DNA from: Tetrahymena elliotti 4EA
Taxonomy: Eukaryota; Ciliophora; Oligohymenophorea; Hymenostomatida; Tetrahymenidae
Length of the DNA: 64,000 nucleotides
Reading direction: 5' to 3'
Assembly: GCA_000231825.2 (NCBI GenBank)
Contig: JH720324.1
Location: 271,779-335,778, forward strand
Made by a program: the position numbers and the translations under genes
The notes under the pieces: generated by a model
Databases searched by the model: none
The model's input: only the letters and a program-made list of their open reading frames with translations
What the model was told of the DNA's origin: nothing
Part shown: positions 26,879-40,379 of the stretch, one piece after another
How the letters are laid out: each line of letters opens with the position of its first letter
How positions within the stretch are numbered: position 1 is the first letter of the stretch

Positions 26879-29112
26879 ATGTTTTCAGGTACAATTAAGA
26901 TAGCAAGTTTGGATGATTACATATCTCCTTCATAGGAATGTATATTACCTATTTTTGATAAGAATTCTAAATTAAAAACTTCAGAAGATCCTACAGTTGT
27001 AATTAAGCAATTAATTATTTATTTTGTCAAGCTAAAATTGTTAAATTATTTAGAAAGCATATGGACTTATTCCTTAAAAGCCAGACTTAATTAAAAAAAC
27101 AGCAAAGCAAACAGCAAAAGTAACTTTAAGTGATTGCCTTGCTTGCAGTGGGTGCGTTACTACTGCAGAAACAATATTATAGTAACAATAAAGTGTTGAA
27201 GAGTTTCTTTTGAAATTATAATCTTACAAACATGTAGTAGTAGGCATTTCTCAATAAAGTAGGGCTTCTATGTCTTATCACTTTGGTTTAACAGAAGAAC
27301 ATATTTAAAGAGCATTGACTTATTTCTTCCAAGATTAATTGAATGTCAAGTAAAATAATTTCTCATTAATTAAATAAATAAATAAAATCCATTCAAATAG
27401 TCAATAAATAACACATCATTTTTAACATGACTTAAAAAATAAAATTTCAAATGAAAAGTGATAATTTAGATATTTTAAAGCAATCTAAGTAACAACAAAT
27501 ATTCATATTTGATGAGTTTAATTTTAAGATAGTTAGATTAATATTGAAATAATTAATTAGATAAGCATTTTTTATGCCTTTTTTTTTGAAATAGATATGT
27601 ATTTGATATGAGATTTGCTAATTAGCTTGCATTAGAATAAGCTTATAGAGAGTTCAAGAAAAAATATGAAAAAAAGTAATCTTATTAAATATAATTATTA
27701 GATAGGTTTTAATATTTCTTATGTTTAATAGATAAAATTTACCTGTGCTTTCCTCAGAGTGTCCAGGATGGGCTTGTTATGCAGAAAAGGCCGTTGGAGA
27801 ATATATAATTCCTTATATGTCTTAAATTAAATCACCTTAATAAGTGATGGGTTCATTGGTTAAAAATGCTTTTGCTCACAAATTAGGAATCGTAAAAAAT
27901 AAAAATAATTTTAGCTCTAAAAAAGAGAGAAAAAAATATTAAAATGAATTAATAATAGTTGCTCTAATTTTGTTTAGACTAGCTTGTGTTAATTTGTTTT
28001 ATATTATTCTTTCTATTTTAATTATTAACTATTAATTATAATTTTGTCATCAAAAAAGGAATCAAAGGATATTCTTTTTGTTAGTGTTATGCCTTGCTAT
28101 GATAAAAAAGTAGAATCAGCCAGAAAAGAATTCGAGAGTAATTTATTCATTTATTTTAATTTATAAAGAAATTGCATAATAAAATTGATATAATTGAAAT
28201 TAGAATAGAATTAAATTAATAAATAAAATATTTTTATTAGAAAATGGAATTAAAGATGTGGATGTTGTTTTGACTACTTAAGAAATCATGGATTTATTAA
28301 AGAAAGTAGAAGGTTAGAAATTGCTTGATGTCTAAGAATAAATAAAGCTAGCAAAATAAGTAGCTGGAAATAATAGCAGCAGTGATGAAGAGAGCAAGAA
28401 TGAATTAATATAAAAGGAGAGAGAATTTATTCAAAATAATGTATTTCCTTATGAAAATTTAGATATTTCTCGTGTTATTGTGAGCAATATTGAAGAGTAT
28501 TTATTTGGGGAAATAGAGAAATCTGATCAACTCTTGTTACCTATTTTATCAAATATTTTTGATGCAACTATAGGATCTAATGACTATCTTGATTATATCA
28601 TTAGAAGAGCTGCATAGGATATTCATCATCTCAGCTCAGATTCATATCAAATTATCACTAAATAAGGCAAAAACTCTGACTTCAATGTAATTATTTTCAA
28701 TTTTCAATTACAATATATTTATTGAATTAAATAAAATTAGGAAGTATTTTTGGTTAAAGATGGAATAAATATTTTGAGCTTTGCTAGAGTCTATGGATTA
28801 AGAAATATTTAAAATATAACTAGAAATCTAAAAATAAACAAATGTAAATATGACTATGTTGAAATCATGGCATGTCCTAGTGGTTGTCTGAATGGAGGTG
28901 GATAACTCAAATCTTTAGATGAAAATATGAAAACAAAGGATTTAATAGAAAAATTATAAGAAATACTCAGAAAGAAGAGTGTCATCTAAGAAAAATAAAA
29001 TTATAATGATATAGCATTTGAATAAATAATAAAATAAAACCCAAGCATCTACTTCGAAACTATATTTAAATACATTGAAAAAATGAATACTTAAAGTAGT
29101 CTTAATTGGTGA
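26879..29112 (+). CDS. NAR1: Cytosolic Fe-S assembly protein Nar1/CIAO3 (IOP1)
   Basis: Seven exons (26879-26998, 27054-27349, 27595-27675, 27732-27891, 28059-28137, 28241-28686, 28741-29112) join in frame to 517 residues. The start [20 protein letters not shown] and the cysteine set Cys21 plus Cys68-x2-Cys71-x2-Cys74 (SDCLACSGC) match the N-terminal [4Fe-4S] site of this family. [22 protein letters not shown] and [11 protein letters not shown] are the hydrogenase-like H-cluster-region cysteine motifs. Nar1 is an essential, non-hydrogenase member of the CIA pathway that passes Fe-S clusters to the CIA targeting complex in the cytosol. The protein ends in SLNW; a C-terminal tryptophan is a known feature for docking to that complex. 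A Ser/Asp/Glu-rich insert lies about residues 265-285. The introns I placed are 54-245 nt. Confidence is high. Confidence 0.93.
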
Positions 29113-30387
29113 GTAAATATGAAAGTCCTATTTATTATCAACTCTAAAATAGTAAATCTTCTTTTTCAATGAAAATAAAATAGTATTAATAAACCAAGCT
29201 AAAAATAAAAAACTCATAATAATAATAATAAATAATTATTTTGTATATTAAATTATTTACTATTTGATTTTGTATGTTTCTCATTATATGCTTTATTTCC
29301 TCATTTTTTACATTATATATACCATATCTTACAGATTTCTTTTTGAGCAATTAATTTTTTGTGTATGATCAATCATGTAAAAAATTTTTTAATTACGCTT
29401 TAAATAAAATTTGAAGTATTTCTTAAAGAGTTAAGAATTAAAATCTTCCTGGGTATTTTTTTTATTAATATTCTATTTATCAGTATAACTTCATAGAGCT
29501 TACTAAAATCAAATTTTAAACCTGAATTTAACAAATAGTTTTCTAAACTATTTTTTATGCTTCCATAACTACTATAAAATTTTACAGTTTTCTTCTTCTT
29601 CTTTGGGCAACTATCATAAAATATTTACCAAAAAAAAGTATGTCTGATCAGTTTCTTCAGCATTCAATAAATTACCTTAATTATTTAAAAAACAATAATT
29701 AATATTGATATGCTAGGTCTTTTTTCTTCATGGCAATATTGATTCCATAAAAAGAAACCTTTTATAGTGTTAGTTATTTTAGGAATTATTTGAAAAATAA
29801 TTTTATTCTTTTTAAAATATTTATTATTCATAAATTTCGAGTTTAATTTGTTTAAAATAGAATTATTTTATGCTTTTAATTTAATCCAGTTTTTCATATT
29901 TCTTTTAAAAAGAATAATCCTTACTTGGATTTATGAAAGCTAAGCCTTTTGTTATATTGGAAGATGCAAATGAATAGTGGTGAAATTGATTTCGAAAACT
30001 CAAACAAATCATAAAAAAGAGCTTGAAAATTCTTTATTAATTATACTTTCATAGATGCTAATTGGTATTCCTTATTGATTGAATGAAGTATATAAATTTT
30101 TAGCAAGAAAAGCATATATTATTAATAAAAGAAATAATTCTTTAATTATCTTACTCTTTCTATTTAATTGATATGAATTGTGATTTTGTTAATTAACAAG
30201 AAAACAATATTTAGCTAAGAAATAATATTAACAAATAAATATCAAAATAAACAAACAAACAAAAAATTAATCATTAGAAATAATTAAGATAAACAAGATA
30301 GATATATACATAGATAACTCAATAGATTATATTTTTAGATCGATTTATTAGTTTTTTTTTCAACAATAAACAATATTATTGAACAAT
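29113..30387. other. Intergenic region, nothing recognised
   Basis: AT-rich, between two plus-strand genes. It includes the Nar1 3' end and the promoter side of the giant membrane protein gene. No open frame here has protein-like composition. Confidence 0.5.
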
Positions 30388-33300
30388 ATGTAGTTGCTTA
30401 AATTTGCAGTCATTCATGCTACAATAATCTAATTTTGTTTTGGAGTGTTAAATTAATTTCCAGAATAATCCAAGTAAATCATTTCTTCAACAGTTGAAAC
30501 GCCATGTTTCATAAATAGTGCTTTTGAGCCAAACAAATTTGTTTATCCGATTAGTTCTATTACAAATGATGCTGAGAACTCTAATAGTTTTACTTTAACA
30601 GGATGGTTTAAATCAAAGGGATATCAACTTTAAGGATAAAGCATCCTTTTTTATCTTGTAAAAAATCTAAAAAGCACGACTTAAAGTGATTTAATTTTCT
30701 ATTTAGGTTTTAATGAAGGAGCAAATTGGTAATTGATTTATGGGAATTATTAGAATAGTTTAATCTAATATTCATAAACAATTAATTAAAATATAAATAG
30801 AAAGAAATGGTATTTCTTAAGTATTTCATTTTAAATTCTACCATCAAATTAAATGATTTTAAGTATATTGATGAAATAACCTAATAACCCCTCTGCAGCA
30901 ACACAAATACAATAATTCAATATTTAAAATAACTACAATCCTTTTTAATTAATTTTTAGTGATAAGACATTTTTAGTGCAAGGTGGAATAGTTATGAGTT
31001 CATAACCTCTTTTTTCATCTCCATCTTCATTTAACCCTTCTTGCACATAAATGAAAAATGTTTAAGTTCACTGGAATTACATTTTTAATGATGCTAATAC
31101 AGATTATAGTTTTTCAGAGCCTCTTGTAAGTAAATTTGCAGCAAAACTTGTGTATTATTTTACAATGGAAGGATAAGACTTATTTTAACAAGATTCCTAT
31201 ACCTATCTGAGAAATAGAAGTGGCTAAGATGGTAATCATTTAATAATAGATAATTCTTAAGCATAAATCGTTACAACCTTTGTTGAGTTCACAAAACAAA
31301 AAGTTCTACCAACTTTTTATGTTAATGATGGATTTATGATAAGCTATTGGATTAATTTAAATTAGATCTAATCTGGAGTGGCTATGGTAACTGCTACTAT
31401 TATTTTAGGAGACAATTAAACCTCACTTCAAATTTCTCATGTTTAGACGGGAGGATAATGGTAAGTAAAGATAAATTCTTACACTTTTACACACAATAAG
31501 TTAAACAGTGATTGGGATTTCTTTTTATTTTAGTTTGATGGATCTTAGTTTTAAACAAAGCCAAAAATAATTATGCAGAGTTTAGATTCAAGCTACAAAG
31601 TTGTCTAAACTTCCTAAGATGCTACTTAAAAGGAGTTAGATTATTTGTTCATAAATGGGTATGATTAAATTAAAATAACTATGGGAAGCACCAATACTAA
31701 CCAGTCAATTAAATTGAGAGATCTTAAAATTTTTAAAGACGTTTCCATATTTTAATATGATTTTGAAGGATTTTCTTCAAATTGCTAGCTTGTTTATGGG
31801 TTAGAAACCAAATAATGTCTATTGTGTAAACCCAACTACAGAATGACTAATGATGGTATTTGCATTAAAAAATGTGTACTAAATCCTAGTAATTCAGAAC
31901 TAAAATCTGATTATTTTACCAGCTTTTCTAAGTGTCTTACATGCTCTACAGGACAAACTTAGATCATGAATTCATATGACAACTGTAAAATATCTTAATT
32001 AAATTACTTTCTTATATACCTTATTTACTATAAATGAATATAATAATTATTTTTTGTAGTAAATAACCAATTTCTCTTTTGAAAAATTTTTATTGAGAAT
32101 TAATTTTGAGATTAATGAAGTTAGAAGTTATTGAGATTTTACAATTACTATTTTAAGTAAAAATTGTTATTAAATAGCAAAAAATAAAGATTGTAGAACC
32201 ATTTTAGTAAATAATTATGATTATTTCAATTGAAAAATGAATATCAAGAAATAAAGAATTTCTAATAATTTAGTTTAATTTTTGGTTGTTTTTAGAAGCT
32301 TTAAAATATTACACGATTTCCTAATTAGTTTAAATTTTTTTGACTAAAATATTTATTTCTGAAAAAATAGAGTGCAGAGAGATTTAAAAGATTTTTGATC
32401 CTAGCCAAAGCTAAACTGTTACAATAGGTAGTAGTTATACTATTAATTTACAAAAAAAGTATTTAATAGTAGTCACTTCAAGTCTACCAAAAATAGATGT
32501 AGATGTAGTTCTTACAAATATTAATAGTGGATAAATTACCATAAATTAAACTCCTTCTAGTCCTAGTTTAAGTTTAAAAATACATTACTTTGATAAATTA
32601 GATAAAATATCTTCAGGTGTTAATAAGATTACAGCAAGTAATAATATTATTGCTATTTCTTAATAATAATAATTTTTTTTAATTTATATTAATAGCTTCG
32701 GTTTAATATATCAAATTTGATGTATTGTTTAGGACTTCTCCTAAGGTCATTGTATCATTAATAGGATTTAAGTTTGCTAGTAACACTAAAATAACTTAAA
32801 CTTTAAAGAAAGTCTCCACTGAGGGTTTTTATATTAGTTATGATTCAGATGTTACAATAAGTTGGTTAGCTATCTCAAATTGTTTGGAAGTTTTGTAAGC
32901 CAACTATAATTCTGGAGGTACAAAATCAATATTCTAAAATAGTTTTGGATAAATAAATTAACTTCAATCAGCTTAATATATATTCGCTATGAATTAAATA
33001 ACTAGTACTTAAACTTCTATCACTATTCCTTCAAATCCTTAAATTTTTAATGCTAATAATAAATTTATTTATGACTAATCATCATCTTATCCATCTCTTA
33101 CAGATTTTGCTGGATATGATATAGGAATATTTTTTGAGCTTTCAAATTCTGATCAAAACTGTAACTCGAATACTAATTTAGTAATTCCTTTTAGTCAAAT
33201 AAATGCTATTTTCTCTTAAAATAAAAACACTCCTTAAATAATAAATTTTAGGACACCTAAACCAACATCTGATTATCAAATTCTATTTTCTTTGATGAAT

Positions 33301-36300
33301 TTCAAATATTCATCTGGAAAATTTTCTTTTGAGTAAAGACCTAGATACATTTCTTATTCCTACTCGTAATAAAAATTTCTTCAATTAAATTACAATTTTT
33401 CAATTTAATTCTTCTTCAAATAATTTAATTTTAATTTATAAAATTTATTATTTTACTATTAGGTTATCTAATACATAATCAGATTTCTATTACTTTACAA
33501 TTAGACATCCATCAATAATTGTTACTTAAATTTTTACAGTATCTGTAACTAGCATCAATAAATTCTATACCTTTTAATTGCAAAATAGCTTACCTAGTTC
33601 TAATGTGTAAATAAAAGGTAGTATATTATATTGGAGTAAAATTGGTACTATTTTAAAATTAGGAGACAATGCTTAAAACATTCAATAAAGTTCTTTTTAA
33701 TATAGTATTGATTCAACAGATGACGGAGATTTATAAATATAATTCATTATTTTTACAAATTCTTTTTCTTTTAGTAATGTTCAGACTAAATCTTAAACTA
33801 CTACTAGTTTTGTTCTTAAAGAAGGAACTATTTTTGGTGTATAAAGTATTCAATCTAGCAATAACTTTTAAGTTCAATTATCAAATAACTAAATTACATT
33901 TTCTAATACTATTACTGCTTTGTGGAGTTTAGATGGTGTAACTATTGATTCTACAAGAAAGGATTCATGTAATCTATTAAGAAATGAAGATTTTAAATGT
34001 GATTAATGCTAAAATTAGTTATTGTATGGTAATTACAAAGATAAGCTATGTACTTGTCCTCCTGGGTTTGGATATGATTATAAAAATAGTGTTTGTGCTA
34101 GATGCTCTGTAGGATGTTTGTATTGTGTTTTCTAAAATGATTCTACAATTAGCGAATGTTAATTATGCGACACTGACTCTAATTTTACTTTGAGCTAATC
34201 AACTTGTATATGTAATCCCAATTATTATTAGGATGATAAAGATTCAAATTTCTGCATACCAACCATAGATGCTGGAAATCCTCTTTCCTTGGCTGTTGTA
34301 AATATTCCAATAGCAAAAAAAATTAACATTTCCTCCTTAGCTACTTTAACCACTGTAAAATCTGCATTTTTATAAATATATTATCTTTTTTATGTTTTTT
34401 ATTATTCATTACTAATGTTTATTTTAAATTCTAAATATTGATTTTTCGTTAAGTATTAGATAAAGTTTTTCTGGTATTTAAATTAAAATTATTTGTTAAA
34501 AATAGAACATGATTTCAACTTAAACTTAGATGACTCTAGGCTGCTGGGTTAAAATTGATAAAACAAATACTAATTCCATTGATTCAATTAGCTACACAAA
34601 AACATTGTAATTTTTCAACTTAAAAATATAATTCAAACTTTTTAAAATTACATTTCTTTTGTAATTAATTTTATAGAGATGGCACTTAAATTATTTTAGT
34701 AAAATACTCCAATACTATAATTAATGTAAGTTCTGGTCTTACAGGGGCTAATCCCAGCTCATATGCGTTTCTTATTAGTACTGATGACTATGTTAGTCAA
34801 GCCATTAATGTAAAAAAAGTAATATCAAAAGAATAAAAAAATTAAAGAAATAACTTAATAAATAGGACGGATAATACATTTATATAGGAGTATCATTAGA
34901 TTAATCTAAATAAAAAGCATACCTAGCAATTTATGCACCTGGTCGTGAGTATTGGGTTTATAAAGATGATATTTTGAGTGTTATAATAACCACATTTACA
35001 GATTCATCAATGGAATTTAAAGATACAAATATAAGTGAAGCCACTTTTATTTTAGGAACTACCATATCTGCTCAAAAGTAATCATTTGTATATCATGTAA
35101 GACGCTAAAACAATCCTATTTACTTTTTCAGTGTTGCTGATGCTGGCATGGATTTAACTAAATAAATATACACTGTTAAATAAAATTAAAACATCATATT
35201 TTATTATCCCGGAAAATACTAATATCTTCTTCCTTCTGCAGATTCATATCTAAAATTCCCTGATTCAGTAACAAAAATTCTTTTTGATTGTTTTGAATTA
35301 CTTTTTCATTTAGATCAATTAAATTAATAAATGTTTAATTATTTCGAATTAATTATATTTTAATTTCTTGCCTTAAACTCAAAATTAATTATTTTTTAAA
35401 TGAATAGATGAAAGATTCAATTCTTAGTATCAATTATTAAATCTTAGGATATGCTGTAAAAGCTGATCAATAGCTAATGCCTAACAGTCTCCCACAAGCT
35501 CCATCTTAAATTTCTACAAACTTTGTTATCAGTTTTTGGGTTAGAGGATTAGCTATCGTCAAGCAAGATGAAGATGTTATTTTAGCTTAAGTAGAAAATC
35601 TTTTAATAATTGGACATTACTAGAGTAATGGTTTAGCTGTTAGGGTTACTGTTTGCATCTCAAGAGAATGCTAAACTATTAAGAAATGGCTGCTTGACAA
35701 CAATTCTTGGAACTAACTCTCATTTATTGTAGAAAATGAAGATTTAAATTATTTTATACATAGACCTGGTACTCTTGTGAGAGCTTTTTATAAAACCTTG
35801 GAAGAAAGACTTTATTTTGACTCAATTCCAAAATAACCAACTTCAAATTCAAATTTAGGTTTAGGAAGTATATTTAACACAAAATCAAACTAAGGATTTT
35901 GGTACAATTTTTACACCATTTTAAATGGTAATTTTTACAAGTACAAAAATGTAGATGATACAGTTGAATTAAAATATTGTTCACTAAATGCAGGAAAATA
36001 TTACAGCTATTGTCTTAAATGCTCATATTAGAATCCAAGAACAGATCACTTATGTTCATAACTTCCTTCAGATTCCTCTTGTACTTCTCCGGAAAACTTA
36101 TCCTAAATAACTCAAACATTTATAGACCCATCTTATACTTATTAAGGCAGAGATCCTTATCTGTACTATTCAAATTATGATGTTTGTGAAAGATGTGTAA
36201 CTTCAAGATGTTCTTAATGCTAAACAACAATAGATAACTGTGTTTAATGTATTTATAATTTATTTTTATATTTTTAAATTTAATCTTATATATAAAAAGA

Positions 36301-39300
36301 ATGCAGTAATCAATGTGAAAAGTGTGTATTGAGTTAACCATGGACTTGCAATAAATGTAGAGGAAATAGATCAAACGAGCCTTCATGTTCAACTTGTCCA
36401 AACTACACTGCAGATGATTATGTTTCTGAAAATTGTGTATGCTCTAATGCTTGCAAAGCTTGCCCAACAAGTGGTACAGGTAGTAGTTCTGATTGTGGAT
36501 GCAATAATCAAGTAGATATGTGTAACAGTTGTGCCGCTGATTCATTCAGATCATTTATTCCTCTTTGCTAATGTCAATTTGGTTATTTTGATTCAGGAAA
36601 TTCTGTTTGTCAAAGTAAAACATCCGATTTTTAAAAAAGAAAAACAATTTTTAAATATGTTCTCAATGTTAATCTAAATTTAACTCTTTAATTATTTTGA
36701 ATAACCTTAATATTCAACATCAAAGAATTTTATTAATAAAAATAAATTTTATTTTATGAGGGTTTTAAAAAGTTAACCAAAAATAAATTTAAAAAAAAGC
36801 AGATATTTTTAATTTGAGCAAAAAATTTTAAACTTTGAGAAAAATTTGATAAATTTATTCCCAGCTAGTTTTTCTAATTAATTTTATTTTTATAATAAAT
36901 TTAAGAATGTGATGTTAAATGTACAAGATGTTAAAATACATCTACTAATTGCATTTAATGCCAAGGTAATAGAATTAATCCACCTAGTTGTACTTGTCCT
37001 GATTATACATATGATGATGGATCTTCTATATGCAAAAATTGTCCCACAGATTGTGTGTAATGTGCTAAATAGGAAAACAGCACTACTTTAAAATGTCTTT
37101 AATGCAGATATAACAGCAGTTGGAATGGGTCAGCTTGTATCTGTAATGATGGTTTTTATGATAATCAATAAGTTGATAACTGCACAGGTAATTTAATTAA
37201 ATCTATAAAATATTTTCTGAATGTAGATTTTATTTAGAATGCGATATGCTTTGCAAGACTTGCGAGAGATCTGGATAATGTACAAGTTGTATAGGAAAAA
37301 GAGTACTTGATAGTACTGGATAATGTGTTTGTCCTGATGGATATTATGGAAAACCTTATATATAGTAGTGTGAATCCTGCTACAAAACTTGTAGAACTGT
37401 AAGAAAATATATTTTAATTATCATTAATTTTTCTAATTTTAAATTATATCCTAAATAAAGTGCTTTGGTCAAGGAGAAAATTAATGTATTGAGTGTTATC
37501 AAGACCCTTATGTAAGATTAAGATAAGGCAAATGTGTCTGCGCAAATGGAGATTTTTTCTTTAATTTTAACTTGAAGCAGTGTGTTTTATATACAACCTT
37601 TACAGATGATTTATACTATGATGTAGATATAATGGTAATTTTTTTGCTTAAAATGAATGAATAAAAAATTAATTGATTTCTAAAATATAAAATAGCCTGT
37701 GCTTTCTCTAAACTTTACAAACTCTCTTAGTTCATCTGCTCTAAATGTTATGGAAAATATGAGTTTTAAAATAGAGGGACTTACCTATAACAAAGACTTT
37801 ACTACAAGTGTTTTCTATTAAAACTAAGGAAGGATAGATATTAAAATTAACTTATCTGTAAGTTTCAGACCTACAACATTAACAGTGACTGTTTTAAATG
37901 CAGATTCTGTAAAAGATTCTTAGCAAACTCCTCTTAACAGGAAGTACTTTGGTTATAGTATGGTTTTTAATTTATACCCTCATCATGATGTAGGTAAAGA
38001 TAGATTAAACTATCTAATGAATATGAGAAAATTCTCTACTTCTGTTTATGAAAGAGAAGGTTTTGGTATAGATTTTGTATGGCTACTTTAGCTTTTAGCT
38101 GCCCAAAACTTCCTTTTCAGTGCTATGTAGCCTACTTCTATGATTCTAATGTACAACCAATACCTTCCAATCAACGTCTATGAAACATTAAGAGCTTTTA
38201 GTATATTACAATATCAGTAATGTCCTGTATGGGGAGAGTTTGGATACGAAGACACAATGATTTTTAGGAAGTCATCTGAATCTATTACTGACACTCAGGT
38301 AAATCAAATATTAAAAAATATTTCATTCTTTACAAAAAAATTCTCAAAATATCTTCTTAATGCTATCATTTTCTCTTTAAATAGCTTAATACGTGTTAAA
38401 AATTGAATTTTTCCTTTTAAATTTATTTTACAAGAATGATCCAAAACATTTTTTGTAAATACAAAAACAAGCAAAAATTGATCTCAAACAAAAATCAAAA
38501 ATGAATTTCAAAAATAGTATTTTAAATAGAAAAGAAATTTATTATTGTAAAAAATAAATAAAAAAAATTAAATTCTCTTAAAACAAAATAAACAAAACCA
38601 CAAACTTAATTAAGATGAGAATCAAAAATTATTTTGTTTTTGAGAATCCTTTTTACCAATTTAGATCTAAAATAATTTTCAATTCAAATCACGATTAGCG
38701 ATAACAAGAATATAATATTTGTTGTTTATTATTCTTTTGAAAATAAATGAATTTAATGATCATTATATTTATTATTTATTTTTTCAATTAAAAGATTCCA
38801 AATGTAAATATGAGAAGATTTGGATATTCTTCTAGCTTTTTCATAAATTTTCTGAGATAAATATTTTTGTATGGGTTCTTATGGTTTGTGTTCTATTTGG
38901 TGAAGCTGAGATTCTTAAATGAGAAATACACATAAGTTAAAAATAAAAAGATACCTTGGTTAGAATCATTTTACAACTTATTTGTATACTTTATGTCTAA
39001 GCTGACAGAGGCATTTTTCATCACTTTAACAATTGTGATATTTATGCAAATAAAAGATCCTAGTTTTTCAAATGCATTTAATGGAATTTCTTATCTACTT
39101 AATTTTATATACATGGGAGGTATTGGAGGAGTGTTTTATTTCTTTTTTGATTAAGTTAGAAACCATGACATCTCTGAAATAGAATAAAAGTATATTGCTT
39201 GTCGTTCTTTAGGAAATCTTCTAATTGATTTAAACACATCTAATGACATACTTACTAAATATTATCATATGATTACTTATTTTAAAAAGCTTTTCTATTC

Positions 39301-40379
39301 AATCATTATAATATTTGCTTTTAATTTAGAAGAAAATCATACAATTCCTTTAATTATAATTGAAGTAATCTTCTTGATCTTCTTTATTATCATCAGACCT
39401 CTCAGTTCACCTTTGTATAATATTATAAGAATATTGATAAATTCTTTATACATAGGCATTTTAATGTAAATTATTCTTTGCAATTTTAGTTTTAATAATT
39501 ATTATATGAAATGGTTTTATTTAAATAATAATTTATTAATATAGATTTGTTTTTCTTTTGGGAAGAAAATGGGTTAGTATTACTAAGGATTAAGTTATAA
39601 TAGAAGCCTCCTCTGCAGAATCTTATTATAGTCAAGGAAATCTGTTGTTGGTTCTTATTTTAATCTATAACATAATAAACTTTATCTTTGCTTCTTATGT
39701 AGCTGCTATTCATTTCTATCATGATTATATTTAGTATAAAAATGAGAAAATAAAGGAAGAAGCGTTCGACAACTTATATAACAAAAAATTGTTCAACTAT
39801 CAAGAGTTATAAGATTTTGAAATTAGCTAAAGAAGAGATTCAGTAATGAAGATTATTGATTTAGATGATAAAAGAAATGTTGGTCCTCTCCCAATTAAAG
39901 AAATAGAAAGTGAAATATTGAAAGATAGCCCATTGACTGATGAAGCTATGCTAGCTATGTAGACAGAAAATAATAACAAAAGAAAAAATGGATTTTACCA
40001 TATTATATTGAGAAAAGATATTATATGGAGAAACTATATTGATCCTATAAATAAATCTTTCACTATAGCTGTTGAAACAGTAGAAACATTTGGTGCTAAG
40101 AGATAGCCTAATCCAATCATTAACAACATAGAAACTAATATTGTTGTGGATTACTCAAACATCTAAAAAATTGTCTACAAAAGTGGCTAAGAAGAGTTTA
40201 GGATTCTATCTGATCTTCTTTCTAAATGGAGAATTTAAAAACATACCAGAGTTCAAAGAGAACTAAGCTGTGTAGTTGATCTTTCTAAATATAAATTTGG
40301 TGATACCATCAATCTTAATGATCCTGTTAGAAAAGTTGACTATTTCTTGTCAGTTACTAAATCAAAATAACTCTTTTGA
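30388..40379 (+). CDS. Giant cysteine-rich multi-pass membrane protein with lectin-like domains
   Basis: About 15 exons join to one product of roughly 2,600 residues, from ATG 30388 (hydrophobic signal-like start) to TGA 40377-40379. Verified introns include 31985-32370, 38299-38794 and 39476-39544. Order: (1) two LamG/ConA-lectin-like blocks before 31.8 kb, with FTLTGWFKSKG and FMISYWINLN type strands; (2) a cysteine block; (3) around 32.7-32.9 kb a segment containing FDVLFRTSPKVIVSLIGF and later VTISWLAISN, which resembles an H-type lectin domain; (4) another LamG-like region at 34.5-35.9 kb; (5) furin/EGF-like cysteine-rich repeats (CxxC, CxCxxGY patterns) at 34.0-34.2 and 36.0-37.6 kb; (6) a juxtamembrane domain; (7) about seven hydrophobic segments from 38.85 to 39.75 kb; (8) a cytoplasmic charged tail. 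I infer a surface adhesion or receptor-like protein. Single-gene status is likely but not proved. Confidence 0.75.
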
